A stretch of 7,117 bases of DNA from Gammaproteobacteria bacterium (GTDB taxonomy: Bacteria; Pseudomonadota; Gammaproteobacteria; UBA9214): NCBI GenBank assembly GCA_030599705.1, contig JAUVNM010000088.1, positions 1 to 7,117 of the forward strand, written 5' to 3'. The stretch's first letter is position 1. Each line of letters begins with the position of its first letter. A program made the translations under genes and the position numbers. Below the pieces are notes generated by a model. It was not told where the DNA came from. It was given only the letters and a program-made list of their open reading frames with translations, and searched no databases. Below, piece after piece: positions 1 through 5,468 of this stretch.

Positions 1-13
1 GACAGGAAGTTCA

Positions 14-1771
14 ATGGTAGAGAAAACGTGTGACAACTGGAAAGGCAGGCTGTTTCCCTGGCTGTGCTGGATCGGTGAGCTGAAAAAACCGGCCGTCCTC
101 AAGGCCGACCTGATTGCCGGCATTACCGTCGCCCTGGTGCTGGTGCCCCAGTCCATGGCCTATGCCCAGTTGGCGGGCTTGCCGCCATACTACGGCCTGT
201 ATGCCTCTTTCCTGCCCGGCATCATCGCCGCCCTGTTCGGCTCCTCGCGGCAGCTCGCCACCGGCCCGGTGGCCGTGGTGTCGTTGATGACGGCTTCGGC
301 ACTGGAGCCGATCGCCGGCGCCAGCCCGGAACTATATGTCGCCTATGCCATCATGCTGGCCTTTATGGTAGGTGTTTTCCAGGTGGCACTGGGCGTGTTA
401 CGCCTCGGTGTGCTGGTCAACTTCCTGTCGCATCCGGTAGTGATCGGCTTTACCAACGCGGCCGCCATCATTATCGGCACCTCGCAGCTCGGCAAACTGT
501 TCGGGGTCAGCGTGGAAACATCCGAGCATACCTATGAGACGGTATACGACACGGTTGTCGCGGCCTTTCATTACGCGCATTTCGAGACCATGCTGATGGC
601 GATCCTGGCGCTCGGCATTATGATCGGCCTGAAGCGCTACCTGCCAAAGATACCGGGCGTACTTACCGCTGTGGTCATTACCACGCTGCTTTCCTGGCAG
701 ATTGGATTTGATGGGATGGGTGGCAAGGTGGTTGGCAGCATTCCCGTGGGCCTGCCGGCACTGGCGCTGCCCACATTTGATTTCGACACCATGGTGAAAC
801 TGATCAGTGTTGCCGTGGCGATCTCCATCATCGGTTTCATGGAAGCCATTTCCATTGCCAAGGCCATGGCGGCCCGCACCCGGCAACGCCTGGATGCCAA
901 CCAGGAGCTGGTCGGGCAGGGCCTGGGTAATATCCTGTCCAGCCTGTCGTCCGGCTATGCCGTATCCGGTTCCTTTTCGCGCTCGGCCGTGAATATCGAC
1001 GCCGGTGCCGTCACGGGATTTTCGTCCGTGGTGACCGGCGCGGTTGTGGGTATCACGCTGTTGTTCCTGACACCGCTGCTGTATCACCTGCCGCAGGCGA
1101 CCCTGGCCGCCGTGATCATTATGGCCGTCATCAACCTGGTGAAAATTGCCCCTATCCGGTATGCCTGGCGGGTGCAGAAGCACGACGGGGCCGTGGCGGT
1201 CATTACCTTTGCCATGACGCTGCTGTGGGCGCCGCATCTCGACAAGGGCATCATGGTCGGTGTCCTGCTGTCGCTGCTGTTGTTCCTGTATCGCACCATG
1301 GAGCCGCGTGTCGCGGTATTGTCACGCGCCCCGGACGGGACCCTGCGTGATGCCGAAATCCACAAGCTGGAAACCTGCCGCAATATCGTCCTGATCCGGT
1401 TTGACGGGTCGCTGTATTTTGCCAATACCGGTTATTTTGAGGACAAGGTGCTGGAACGGGCGGCACTGAAGCCCGACCTGAAGTTCGTCATCATCGATGC
1501 CGAGGCGATCAATTCAATCGATGCAACCGGTGAGGAAATGCTGCATAACCTTGCCGAGCGCCTTGGCGAGACCGGTGTTGAATTGCTGTTTGCGCGCGCC
1601 AAGAAACAGATCTGGGACGTGTTCCGGCGTACCGGCCTGACCAGGGAACTCGGTGACGATCACTTCTTTGCCTTGCGCACCCATGCATTCAACTATGCCT
1701 GGGACAAGCTCGGGGATAACCATGCGGAAACCTGCCCGTTACGCCTGGCACCGAAACCCGCCGAGACCTGA
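14..1771 (+). CDS. SulP-family anion permease with C-terminal STAS domain
   Basis: Inner-membrane transporter of the SulP/SLC26 family, which moves sulfate, bicarbonate or other anions, often with Na+ or H+. The 585 residues match the usual family length. A membrane domain of many hydrophobic helices spans about residues 28-428. It carries the family hallmark around residues 57-92 (PPYYGLYASFLPG, then GSSRQLATGP), the NQEL motif at 296-299 and the GSFSRSAVN motif at 319-327. A cytoplasmic STAS domain follows at about 450-560, with the conserved IDAEAINSIDATG loop at 494-506. The ATG start is preceded by AGGAAG at 4-9, a good ribosome binding site. The gene ends 103 bp before the convergent trmB stop, with a REP-like hairpin between. 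No carbonic anhydrase or sulfur-assimilation gene lies next to it here, so the substrate is open. Family assignment is very secure; sulfate versus bicarbonate is undecided. Confidence 0.95.
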   Translation: MVEKTCDNWKGRLFPWLCWIGELKKPAVLKADLIAGITVALVLVPQSMAYAQLAGLPPYYGLYASFLPGIIAALFGSSRQLATGPVAVVSLMTASALEPIAGASPELYVAYAIMLAFMVGVFQVALGVLRLGVLVNFLSHPVVIGFTNAAAIIIGTSQLGKLFGVSVETSEHTYETVYDTVVAAFHYAHFETMLMAILALGIMIGLKRYLPKIPGVLTAVVITTLLSWQIGFDGMGGKVVGSIPVGLPALALPTFDFDTMVKLISVAVAISIIGFMEAISIAKAMAARTRQRLDANQELVGQGLGNILSSLSSGYAVSGSFSRSAVNIDAGAVTGFSSVVTGAVVGITLLFLTPLLYHLPQATLAAVIIMAVINLVKIAPIRYAWRVQKHDGAVAVITFAMTLLWAPHLDKGIMVGVLLSLLLFLYRTMEPRVAVLSRAPDGTLRDAEIHKLETCRNIVLIRFDGSLYFANTGYFEDKVLERAALKPDLKFVIIDAEAINSIDATGEEMLHNLAERLGETGVELLFARAKKQIWDVFRRTGLTRELGDDHFFALRTHAFNYAWDKLGDNHAETCPLRLAPKPAET

Positions 1772-1777
1772 TTGGGT

Positions 1778-1862
1778 AAAAATAGAAAATATTCCTGGCG
1801 AGGGCGCCGGTCCTACAGGGGAACGGAAATCTAACGAACGGTAGGACCGGCGCCTCGCCGGG
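1778..1862 (-). terminator. Candidate terminator for trmB formed by REP-like hairpin
   Basis: Read on the minus strand, the long GC-rich stem of repeat copy A (arms 1841-1862 and 1794-1816) is followed directly by a T-rich run (complement of 1778-1793). This resembles an intrinsic terminator just after the trmB stop. The 24-nt loop is longer than usual and the T run is interrupted, so this is only a candidate. On the plus strand the hairpin has no T tract, so ending of the SulP transcript by it is less certain. Confidence 0.4.
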
Positions 1863-1866
1863 AACG
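1794..1866. repeat. REP-like palindromic element, copy A
   Basis: An imperfect inverted repeat fills the gap between the convergent stops of the SulP gene and trmB. The left arm, 1794-1816, pairs with the right arm, 1841-1862, with one mismatch and one single-base bulge, around a loop of 24 nt. The right half reads GTAGGACCGG, six variable bases, then GCCGGGAACG (1841-1866). The same 26-bp layout recurs at 3997-4022. Position outside genes, GC-rich dyad and recurrence fit a REP/BIME-type repeat. No transposase is seen here. Confidence 0.75.
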
Positions 1867-1874
1867 GCATTCAT

Positions 1875-2561
1875 TCAAATCCGTTCAAACAGCAGGTCCC
1901 ATACCCCGTGCCCCAGGCGTTGCCCGCGGCGTTCAAATTTAGTGACCGGTCTCCAGGCGGGGCGCGGTGAGACATTTCCTTTACCGGCACAGTTACGAAA
2001 CTCCGGTTCCGCATTCATTATATCCAGCATGTGCCCGGCATAGTTTTCCCAGTCGGTAGCCATGTGCAGGATGCCACCGGGAACCAGTTTGCGGGCCAGT
2101 TGCCGTATAAATTCATGTTGTACGATGCGGCGTTTGTGATGGCGTTTTTTCGGCCAGGGATCCGGAAAGAACAACAGTACGCGATCAAGGATGTTGTCCG
2201 GGATACAGCATTTCAGTACTTCGATGGCGTCGGCCGTGAACACCCGCACATTGACAAGGTCCTGGTGTTCCAGGTCCAGCAGTAAATGCCCGATCCCGGG
2301 GCGATGTACCTCGATACCGATAAAATCGGACGTCGGACCCTGTGCGGCCATGGCGGCGAGTGATTCACCATTGCCGAAACCAATTTCCAGGATGAGTGGT
2401 GCGGAACGGCCAAAAATGGCAACGGGTTCAATCATGGTGTCCGCTGCAAGACCATAGCGCGGTAACAGCTTGTCCAGCGCGCGCCGCTGGGCCCGTGTCA
2501 GGCGTCCCTCGCGTTTCACAAACGAGCGGATGGTGCGCACTTGGTTGCTGGAATCAGGCAT
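1875..2561 (-). CDS. trmB: tRNA (guanine-N7-)-methyltransferase TrmB
   Basis: Class I SAM-dependent methyltransferase that makes 7-methylguanosine, usually at position 46 of the tRNA variable loop, in the cytoplasm. With the ATG at 2561 the protein has 228 residues, close to the usual 230-240. It starts with the family-typical RTIRSFVKREGRLT segment (residues 9-22). The SAM-binding loop LEIGFGNGESL lies at 58-68, followed by IGIEVHR (81-87) and FTADAIEVL (108-116). The catalytic signature FFPDPWPKKRHHKRR is at 131-145, MATDWENYA at 167-175, and the C-terminal TKFERRGQRLGHGVWDLLF at 207-225. The frame is open up to 2708, but the extra N-terminal 49 residues look unlike the family and would overlap the divergent mscS-like gene, so the shorter start is preferred. 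A GTG two codons upstream is an alternative start. No strong Shine-Dalgarno site is visible. The gene is divergent from the channel gene and convergent with the SulP gene. Confidence 0.95.
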   Translation of the reverse strand: MPDSSNQVRTIRSFVKREGRLTRAQRRALDKLLPRYGLAADTMIEPVAIFGRSAPLILEIGFGNGESLAAMAAQGPTSDFIGIEVHRPGIGHLLLDLEHQDLVNVRVFTADAIEVLKCCIPDNILDRVLLFFPDPWPKKRHHKRRIVQHEFIRQLARKLVPGGILHMATDWENYAGHMLDIMNAEPEFRNCAGKGNVSPRPAWRPVTKFERRGQRLGHGVWDLLFERI

Positions 2562-2607
2562 GGTCACCAGTAATGTAGCGGCAGAATTCCGGGTATTCCA
2601 GCAATGC

Positions 2608-2638
2608 TTGTTCCGCGGGACGTTATTAAGGTTATTAT
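2608..2638 (+). promoter_or_regulatory. Weak candidate promoter for the MscS-type gene
   Basis: In the 111-bp divergent gap between trmB and the channel gene, TTGTTC (2608-2613) lies 18-19 bp before TTATTA/TATTAT (2632-2638). The TATTAT box matches the sigma-70 -10 consensus at five of six bases, but the -35 matches poorly. Transcription would begin near 2645, giving a leader of about 28 nt. This is a pattern match only. Confidence 0.25.
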
Positions 2639-2672
2639 TGGCGTCCCCGCGAGATTGTAGAGAGACATTGCC

Positions 2673-3983
2673 ATGGAATTCTTCACAACCCTGCAGGCAA
2701 ATTCCCAATCATGGTATGACGAGCGCGGCCTGCTGGTTGTCATCCTGCAGTTGTGCCTGCTGGGTGTTGCAGCGGTAATTGCCTGGTTTATCCGTGAGTA
2801 CCTGCACCGGCACATCGGGGTACGCCTGGATGTCGAAGGTATGTCCCTGTTTCGCAGTACCCTGCTCGAGTTCGGGCAACGGCTGGCCTTTCCCCTGAGT
2901 GCGCTGCTGACCGTTGTAGCAGGCCGCCTCTTGCTGCAACTGTACGGTTACACAACCCCGGTGCTCGACCTGCTGGCCCAGTTGCTGGTCGCACTGGCGA
3001 TTATTCGCATCATTGTCTATGCACTGCGTGTCGGTATTGCGCCGGGTCCCGCACTCAAGGCCTGGGAGCAGATCATCAGTACCACTGTCTGGGCCATGGT
3101 AGCGCTGCACCTGCTGGGCCTGTTGCAGCCGGCCATGGGCGTACTCGATGCCCTGGCAGTCAATTTTGGCGACACGCGCATCTCCGCCTTGCTGACCCTC
3201 AAGGTCATCATCCTGAGTGCCCTGTACATCCTGTTGGCGCTGTGGGTCGCCGGGCTGGTCGACAGCCGCCTGCAGAAGTCGGTACATATCAACCCCAGCA
3301 TGAAAGTCGGTATGTCCAAGGTAACCAAGGTGCTGCTGCTGACCGTGGCAATACTGGTGGCATTGACGGAGGCCGGGCTGGACCTGTCCTCGTTGACGAT
3401 CTTTGGCGGCGCACTCGGTATCGGTCTCGGTTTCGGCCTGCAGAAAATCGTCAGTAATTTCATCAGCGGTTTTATCCTGCTGGGCGACCGCTCGATCAAG
3501 CCGGGTGACATCATAACCATCGGTGAAAATTTTGGCTGGGTCCGTGAACTGCGCGCGCGCTATATCGTGGTGCGTAACCGCGACGGTATCGAGACCCTGA
3601 TTCCGAATGAAAACCTGGTCACCACGGATGTCATCAACTGGAGTTACAGTGACCGCAAGGTGCGCCTGCGCCTTCCCGTGCAAATCAGTTATGACGATGA
3701 TCCGGAACAGGCCATGCAACTGATGGAGGAAGCAGCGCTGGAATGTTCAAGGGTGCTCAGGGACCCGGCACCGGCGGGCCGCCTGATGGAGTTTGCCGAC
3801 AGCGGCATGGCACTGGAATTGCGCGTCTGGTTTACCGACCCGCAGCTGGGCGTGGGGAATATCCGTTCCGAGGTGAACGTGGCCATCTGGCGGGCCTTCA
3901 AGCAGGCCGGTATCACCATTCCCTACCCGCAGCGCGATGTGCACCTGCGCCAGGTTGAGACCTCACCGGCGGCGATGAACTAG
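2673..3983 (+). CDS. MscS-type mechanosensitive ion channel with extended membrane domain
   Basis: Inner-membrane channel of the MscS family, which opens under membrane tension to release solutes during osmotic downshock. The protein has 436 residues against 286 for E. coli MscS. The extra length is N-terminal: hydrophobic segments appear near residues 19-41, 71-91, 98-119, 134-152 and 173-196, before the conserved pair at about 216-234 and the pore helix. The pore region is the Gly/Ala-rich LTIFGGALGIGLGFGLQKIV (241-260), followed by SNFISGFILLGDRSIKPGD (261-279), a classic MscS signature. The beta-domain motif RNRDGIETLIPNENL (301-315) and the C-terminal IPYPQRDVHL (416-425) also fit. The ATG follows GAGAG (2660-2664) at 8 nt. 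Seven apparent membrane segments suggest a larger MscS-like class rather than the minimal three-helix channel. Ion selectivity and true threshold cannot be read from sequence. It is divergent from trmB and convergent with thiG. Confidence 0.93.
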   Translation: MEFFTTLQANSQSWYDERGLLVVILQLCLLGVAAVIAWFIREYLHRHIGVRLDVEGMSLFRSTLLEFGQRLAFPLSALLTVVAGRLLLQLYGYTTPVLDLLAQLLVALAIIRIIVYALRVGIAPGPALKAWEQIISTTVWAMVALHLLGLLQPAMGVLDALAVNFGDTRISALLTLKVIILSALYILLALWVAGLVDSRLQKSVHINPSMKVGMSKVTKVLLLTVAILVALTEAGLDLSSLTIFGGALGIGLGFGLQKIVSNFISGFILLGDRSIKPGDIITIGENFGWVRELRARYIVVRNRDGIETLIPNENLVTTDVINWSYSDRKVRLRLPVQISYDDDPEQAMQLMEEAALECSRVLRDPAPAGRLMEFADSGMALELRVWFTDPQLGVGNIRSEVNVAIWRAFKQAGITIPYPQRDVHLRQVETSPAAMN

Positions 3984-3993
3984 CCACAGAGAA

Positions 3994-4052
3994 CCTGTAG
4001 GACCGGTCCCCGGCCGGGAACGCCGTTCCCCGCGGGGCGCGGGTCCTACCTG
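3994..4052. repeat. REP-like palindromic element, copy B
   Basis: A long imperfect palindrome sits between the convergent ends of the channel gene and thiG. Arms 3994-4022 and 4024-4052 are centred on 4023; the core GGGAACG-C-CGTTCCC (4016-4030) is perfect and the outer GTAGGACC/GGTCCTAC portion also pairs. The left half has GTAGGACCGG, six bases, then GCCGGGAACG (3997-4022), which is 22 of 26 identical to the right half of copy A at 1841-1866. As in copy A, it lies between two converging genes, where it could slow or stop transcription from both sides or stabilise 3' mRNA ends. Confidence 0.75.
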
Positions 4053-4080
4053 TACGATGCCCGCACGGGACAGGAATTTT

Positions 4081-4893
4081 TCAGAAAAACGCCCCGTCAA
4101 TCGGCGTGGAGGCGCTGGCGAAACGCTTGCGCGGTATGCGCCCGGCAAGATAAGCCTCACGGCCGGCCTCGATGGCCTTCTTCATCGCACCGGCCATCAG
4201 CACCGGATTGTCGGCGCCGGCAATTGCGGTATTCATCAGCACCCCGTCACAACCGAGTTCCATGGCGATCGCGGCGTCCGAGGCGGTTCCCACGCCCGCA
4301 TCAACCAGGATCGGGACATTGGCATTCTCGACAATGGTGCGGATATTGTAGGGATTGCGAATACCCAGTCCCGAACCGATGGGTGCGGCCAGCGGCATGA
4401 CGGCGATGCAGCCCAGTTCCTCGAAGCGCCGGGCGATGATCGGATCATCGTTGGTGTACACCATGATGTCGAAACCCTCTGCGACCAGTGTCTCGGTGGC
4501 CTTGAGTGTCTCCGTGATATCGGGGAACAGGGTTGTTTCATCACCGAGGACTTCCAGCTTGACCAGGTTATGCCCGTCCAGCAGTTCGCGTGCCAGCCGG
4601 CAGGTGCGCACCGCATCCTCGGCGCTGTAGCAGCCGGCCGTGTTCGGCAGCAAGGTATAGTTTTCCGGTGAGATGACATCCAGCAGGTTCGGTTCGTCCG
4701 GGTTCTGGCCGATATTGGTGCGGCGGATGGCAACGGTGACAATTTCCGCACCGCTGGCCTCGGTGGCTTCCCGGGTCTCGTTCAGGTCCTTGTATTTGCC
4801 GGTGCCGGTCAGCAGGCGGGAATGGTATTCAACACCGGCAATGACCAGCGGGTCATCGGTCGGCTGCGGTCGGGATTGCATAACTGTAGACAT
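4081..4893 (-). CDS. thiG: Thiazole synthase ThiG
   Basis: Cytoplasmic TIM-barrel enzyme that joins 1-deoxy-D-xylulose 5-phosphate, dehydroglycine and the sulfur of ThiS-thiocarboxylate to form the thiazole phosphate of thiamin. The 270 residues cover the family in full. Visible landmarks are LLTGTGKY (27-34), EIVTVAIRR (50-58), NTAGCYSAEDAVRT (84-97) and VKLEVLGD (111-118), in which Lys112 should be the Schiff-base lysine and Glu114 the nearby acid. Then come MPLAAPIGSGLGIRNP (166-181), VDAGVGTASDA (197-207, with Asp198 matching the second conserved acid) and the phosphate-binding GVLMNTAIAGA (217-227). The start at 4893 is preferred because AAAGAG lies upstream at a plausible distance; the in-frame ATG four codons later has no such site. 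It lies 39 bp after thiS and is probably cotranscribed. The dehydroglycine source (ThiO or ThiH) is not in the window. Confidence 0.97.
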   Translation of the reverse strand: MSTVMQSRPQPTDDPLVIAGVEYHSRLLTGTGKYKDLNETREATEASGAEIVTVAIRRTNIGQNPDEPNLLDVISPENYTLLPNTAGCYSAEDAVRTCRLARELLDGHNLVKLEVLGDETTLFPDITETLKATETLVAEGFDIMVYTNDDPIIARRFEELGCIAVMPLAAPIGSGLGIRNPYNIRTIVENANVPILVDAGVGTASDAAIAMELGCDGVLMNTAIAGADNPVLMAGAMKKAIEAGREAYLAGRIPRKRFASASTPIDGAFF

Positions 4894-4932
4894 GGTTATC
4901 TGACTCTTTAATACTTGAACAAGGTGGATCGA

Positions 4933-5133
4933 TCAGCCGCCGCCAATGGCGTGGACGATTTCCACCCGGTCGCCGGGTTGCAGCAGGTATTCATCGAAAC
5001 GGCTGCGTGGCACGATGCTGGTATTGACCTCCAGGGCAAGGCGTTTGCCGACAAGGCCGAGGTCGGTGACCAGGTCACTGGCACTCAGGTGATCGGGAAC
5101 TTCCCGGTCGGCTCCGTTCAGAATGATTTGCAT
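4933..5133 (-). CDS. thiS: Sulfur carrier protein ThiS
   Basis: Small ubiquitin-fold carrier that is adenylated by ThiF, receives sulfur as a C-terminal thiocarboxylate and delivers it to ThiG for thiazole formation. The 66 residues are typical. It starts MQIILNGADREVP, has the central LGLVGKRLALEVNTSIVPRS stretch (25-44), and ends LQPGDRVEIVHAIGGG with the essential diglycine tail exposed. An in-frame stop lies six codons before the ATG, so the start cannot move far. The SD-like AAGG is 18 nt from the ATG, farther than normal, so initiation may be weak or depend on other features. thiG follows after 39 bp. Confidence 0.95.
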   Translation of the reverse strand: MQIILNGADREVPDHLSASDLVTDLGLVGKRLALEVNTSIVPRSRFDEYLLQPGDRVEIVHAIGGG

Positions 5134-5169
5134 GACGTTGTTAATCGGTTACCTTGACAGGCTGTAGGC

Positions 5170-5186
5170 ATTCTACCGTAATTACG
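5170..5186 (-). promoter_or_regulatory. Candidate thiS -10 box and adjacent 10-bp palindrome
   Basis: On the minus strand TAGAAT (complement of 5170-5175) matches the sigma-70 -10 consensus at five of six positions and would start transcription about 30 nt before thiS. No clear -35 element is seen. Immediately upstream of it lies the perfect 10-bp palindrome CGTAATTACG (5177-5186), where a dimeric regulator could bind and block polymerase. The pairing of the two is inference. Confidence 0.25.
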
Positions 5187-5229
5187 CTGATAAAAATTTT
5201 AACCTCGGCATGATGGGAAATCCGCCCAT
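5182..5229 (-). CDS. Possible 15-residue leader ORF upstream of thiS
   Basis: A short minus-strand frame encodes MGGFPIMPRLKFLSA and stops with TAA, 48 nt before the thiS ATG. What makes it notable is the strong Shine-Dalgarno-like GGAGAAGG (complement of 5237-5244) seven nt before its ATG, better than the site of thiS itself. It could be a translated leader controlling thiS, or the match could be chance. The peptide resembles no leader I know and has no run of a regulatory amino acid. Translation requires a transcript starting beyond 5244; a TATACT box lies at the complement of 5296-5301 but lacks a good -35. Confidence 0.25.
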   Translation of the reverse strand: MGGFPIMPRLKFLSA

Positions 5230-5261
5230 TCTTTTACCTTCTCCAGTTTATGTTGCGCTGT

Positions 5262-5370
5262 TGGTTTAGTGCTAACTACCTGAATAACCAGAAAAAGTAT
5301 AGATGGTCACCAGTTCTTTTATAGAATCAGGATGTAAACAAAGTGGTTGTTAGCAAGCCTGAATAAACCA
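5262..5370. repeat. Nested inverted repeat with imperfect direct repeats
   Basis: The outer arms TGGTTTA (5262-5268) and TAAACCA (5364-5370) are perfect complements. The inner arms TGCTAACTACC (5270-5280) and GGTTGTTAGCA (5345-5355) pair at 10 of 11 positions around a 64-nt AT-rich loop. In addition CCTGAATAACCA (5279-5290) recurs as CCTGAATAAACCA (5358-5370), 79 bp apart start to start. The arrangement could be paired regulator sites, a folded leader or the trace of an old insertion; nothing settles which. Confidence 0.45.
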
Positions 5371-5406
5371 CTCGTTTATACCCTGGCTGCATATCGGAAA
5401 TGATAG

Positions 5407-5434
5407 TTGAGTGACATGAAGGCTGGCGTAGACT
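5407..5434 (+). promoter_or_regulatory. Candidate promoter for the patatin-like gene
   Basis: TTGAGT (5407-5412) and TAGACT (5429-5434) are separated by 16 bp and each match the sigma-70 consensus at four of six bases. Transcription would start near 5442, leaving a leader of about 27 nt. A small interrupted dyad, CCCG-A-CA...TG-A-CGGG (5441-5459), would fall in that leader just before the ribosome binding site and might affect translation. Pattern match only. Confidence 0.3.
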
Positions 5435-5468
5435 AATGGACCCGACACTTCTTGACGGGTGAGGCAAC

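Larger units (their letters stand above)
5134..5468. other. AT-rich divergent intergenic region between thiS and the patatin gene
   Basis: This 335-bp stretch separates two divergent genes and holds no convincing long gene. The segment 5281-5340 has 19 G/C of 60, far below the neighbouring genes. It contains a possible leader ORF for thiS, a 10-bp palindrome, nested inverted repeats and a pair of imperfect direct repeats, each listed separately, plus candidate promoters pointing outward. No tRNA, TPP riboswitch or transposase remnant was recognised. Confidence 0.7.

Noticed and set aside
398..1237. Long open frame on the minus strand inside the SulP gene (279 codons)
   Set aside because: It is antisense to an unambiguous permease, its product is His/Gln/Gly/Arg-rich with no recognisable domain, and it is explained by codon bias of the GC-rich real gene.
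2709..3719. Long open frame on the minus strand inside the MscS-type gene (336 codons)
   Set aside because: Low-complexity Gln/Asp-rich translation antisense to a gene with clear family motifs; a codon-bias shadow.
5134..5300. TPP (THI-box) riboswitch upstream of thiS
   Set aside because: The CUGAGA-type core motif is not present on the thiS strand in this region and no matching conserved fold could be recognised.
5250..5324. Plus-strand 24-codon ORF beginning at the ATG at 5250
   Set aside because: No Shine-Dalgarno site, no recognisable product, and it ends well before the patatin gene; indistinguishable from chance.
5270..5355. Possible integron attC site (TGCTAAC ... GTTAGCA, 86 bp)
   Set aside because: Length and symmetry are in the right range, but GTTAGCA does not fit the GTTRRRY core consensus, no integrase or cassette array is visible, and the flanking genes are not arranged as cassettes.
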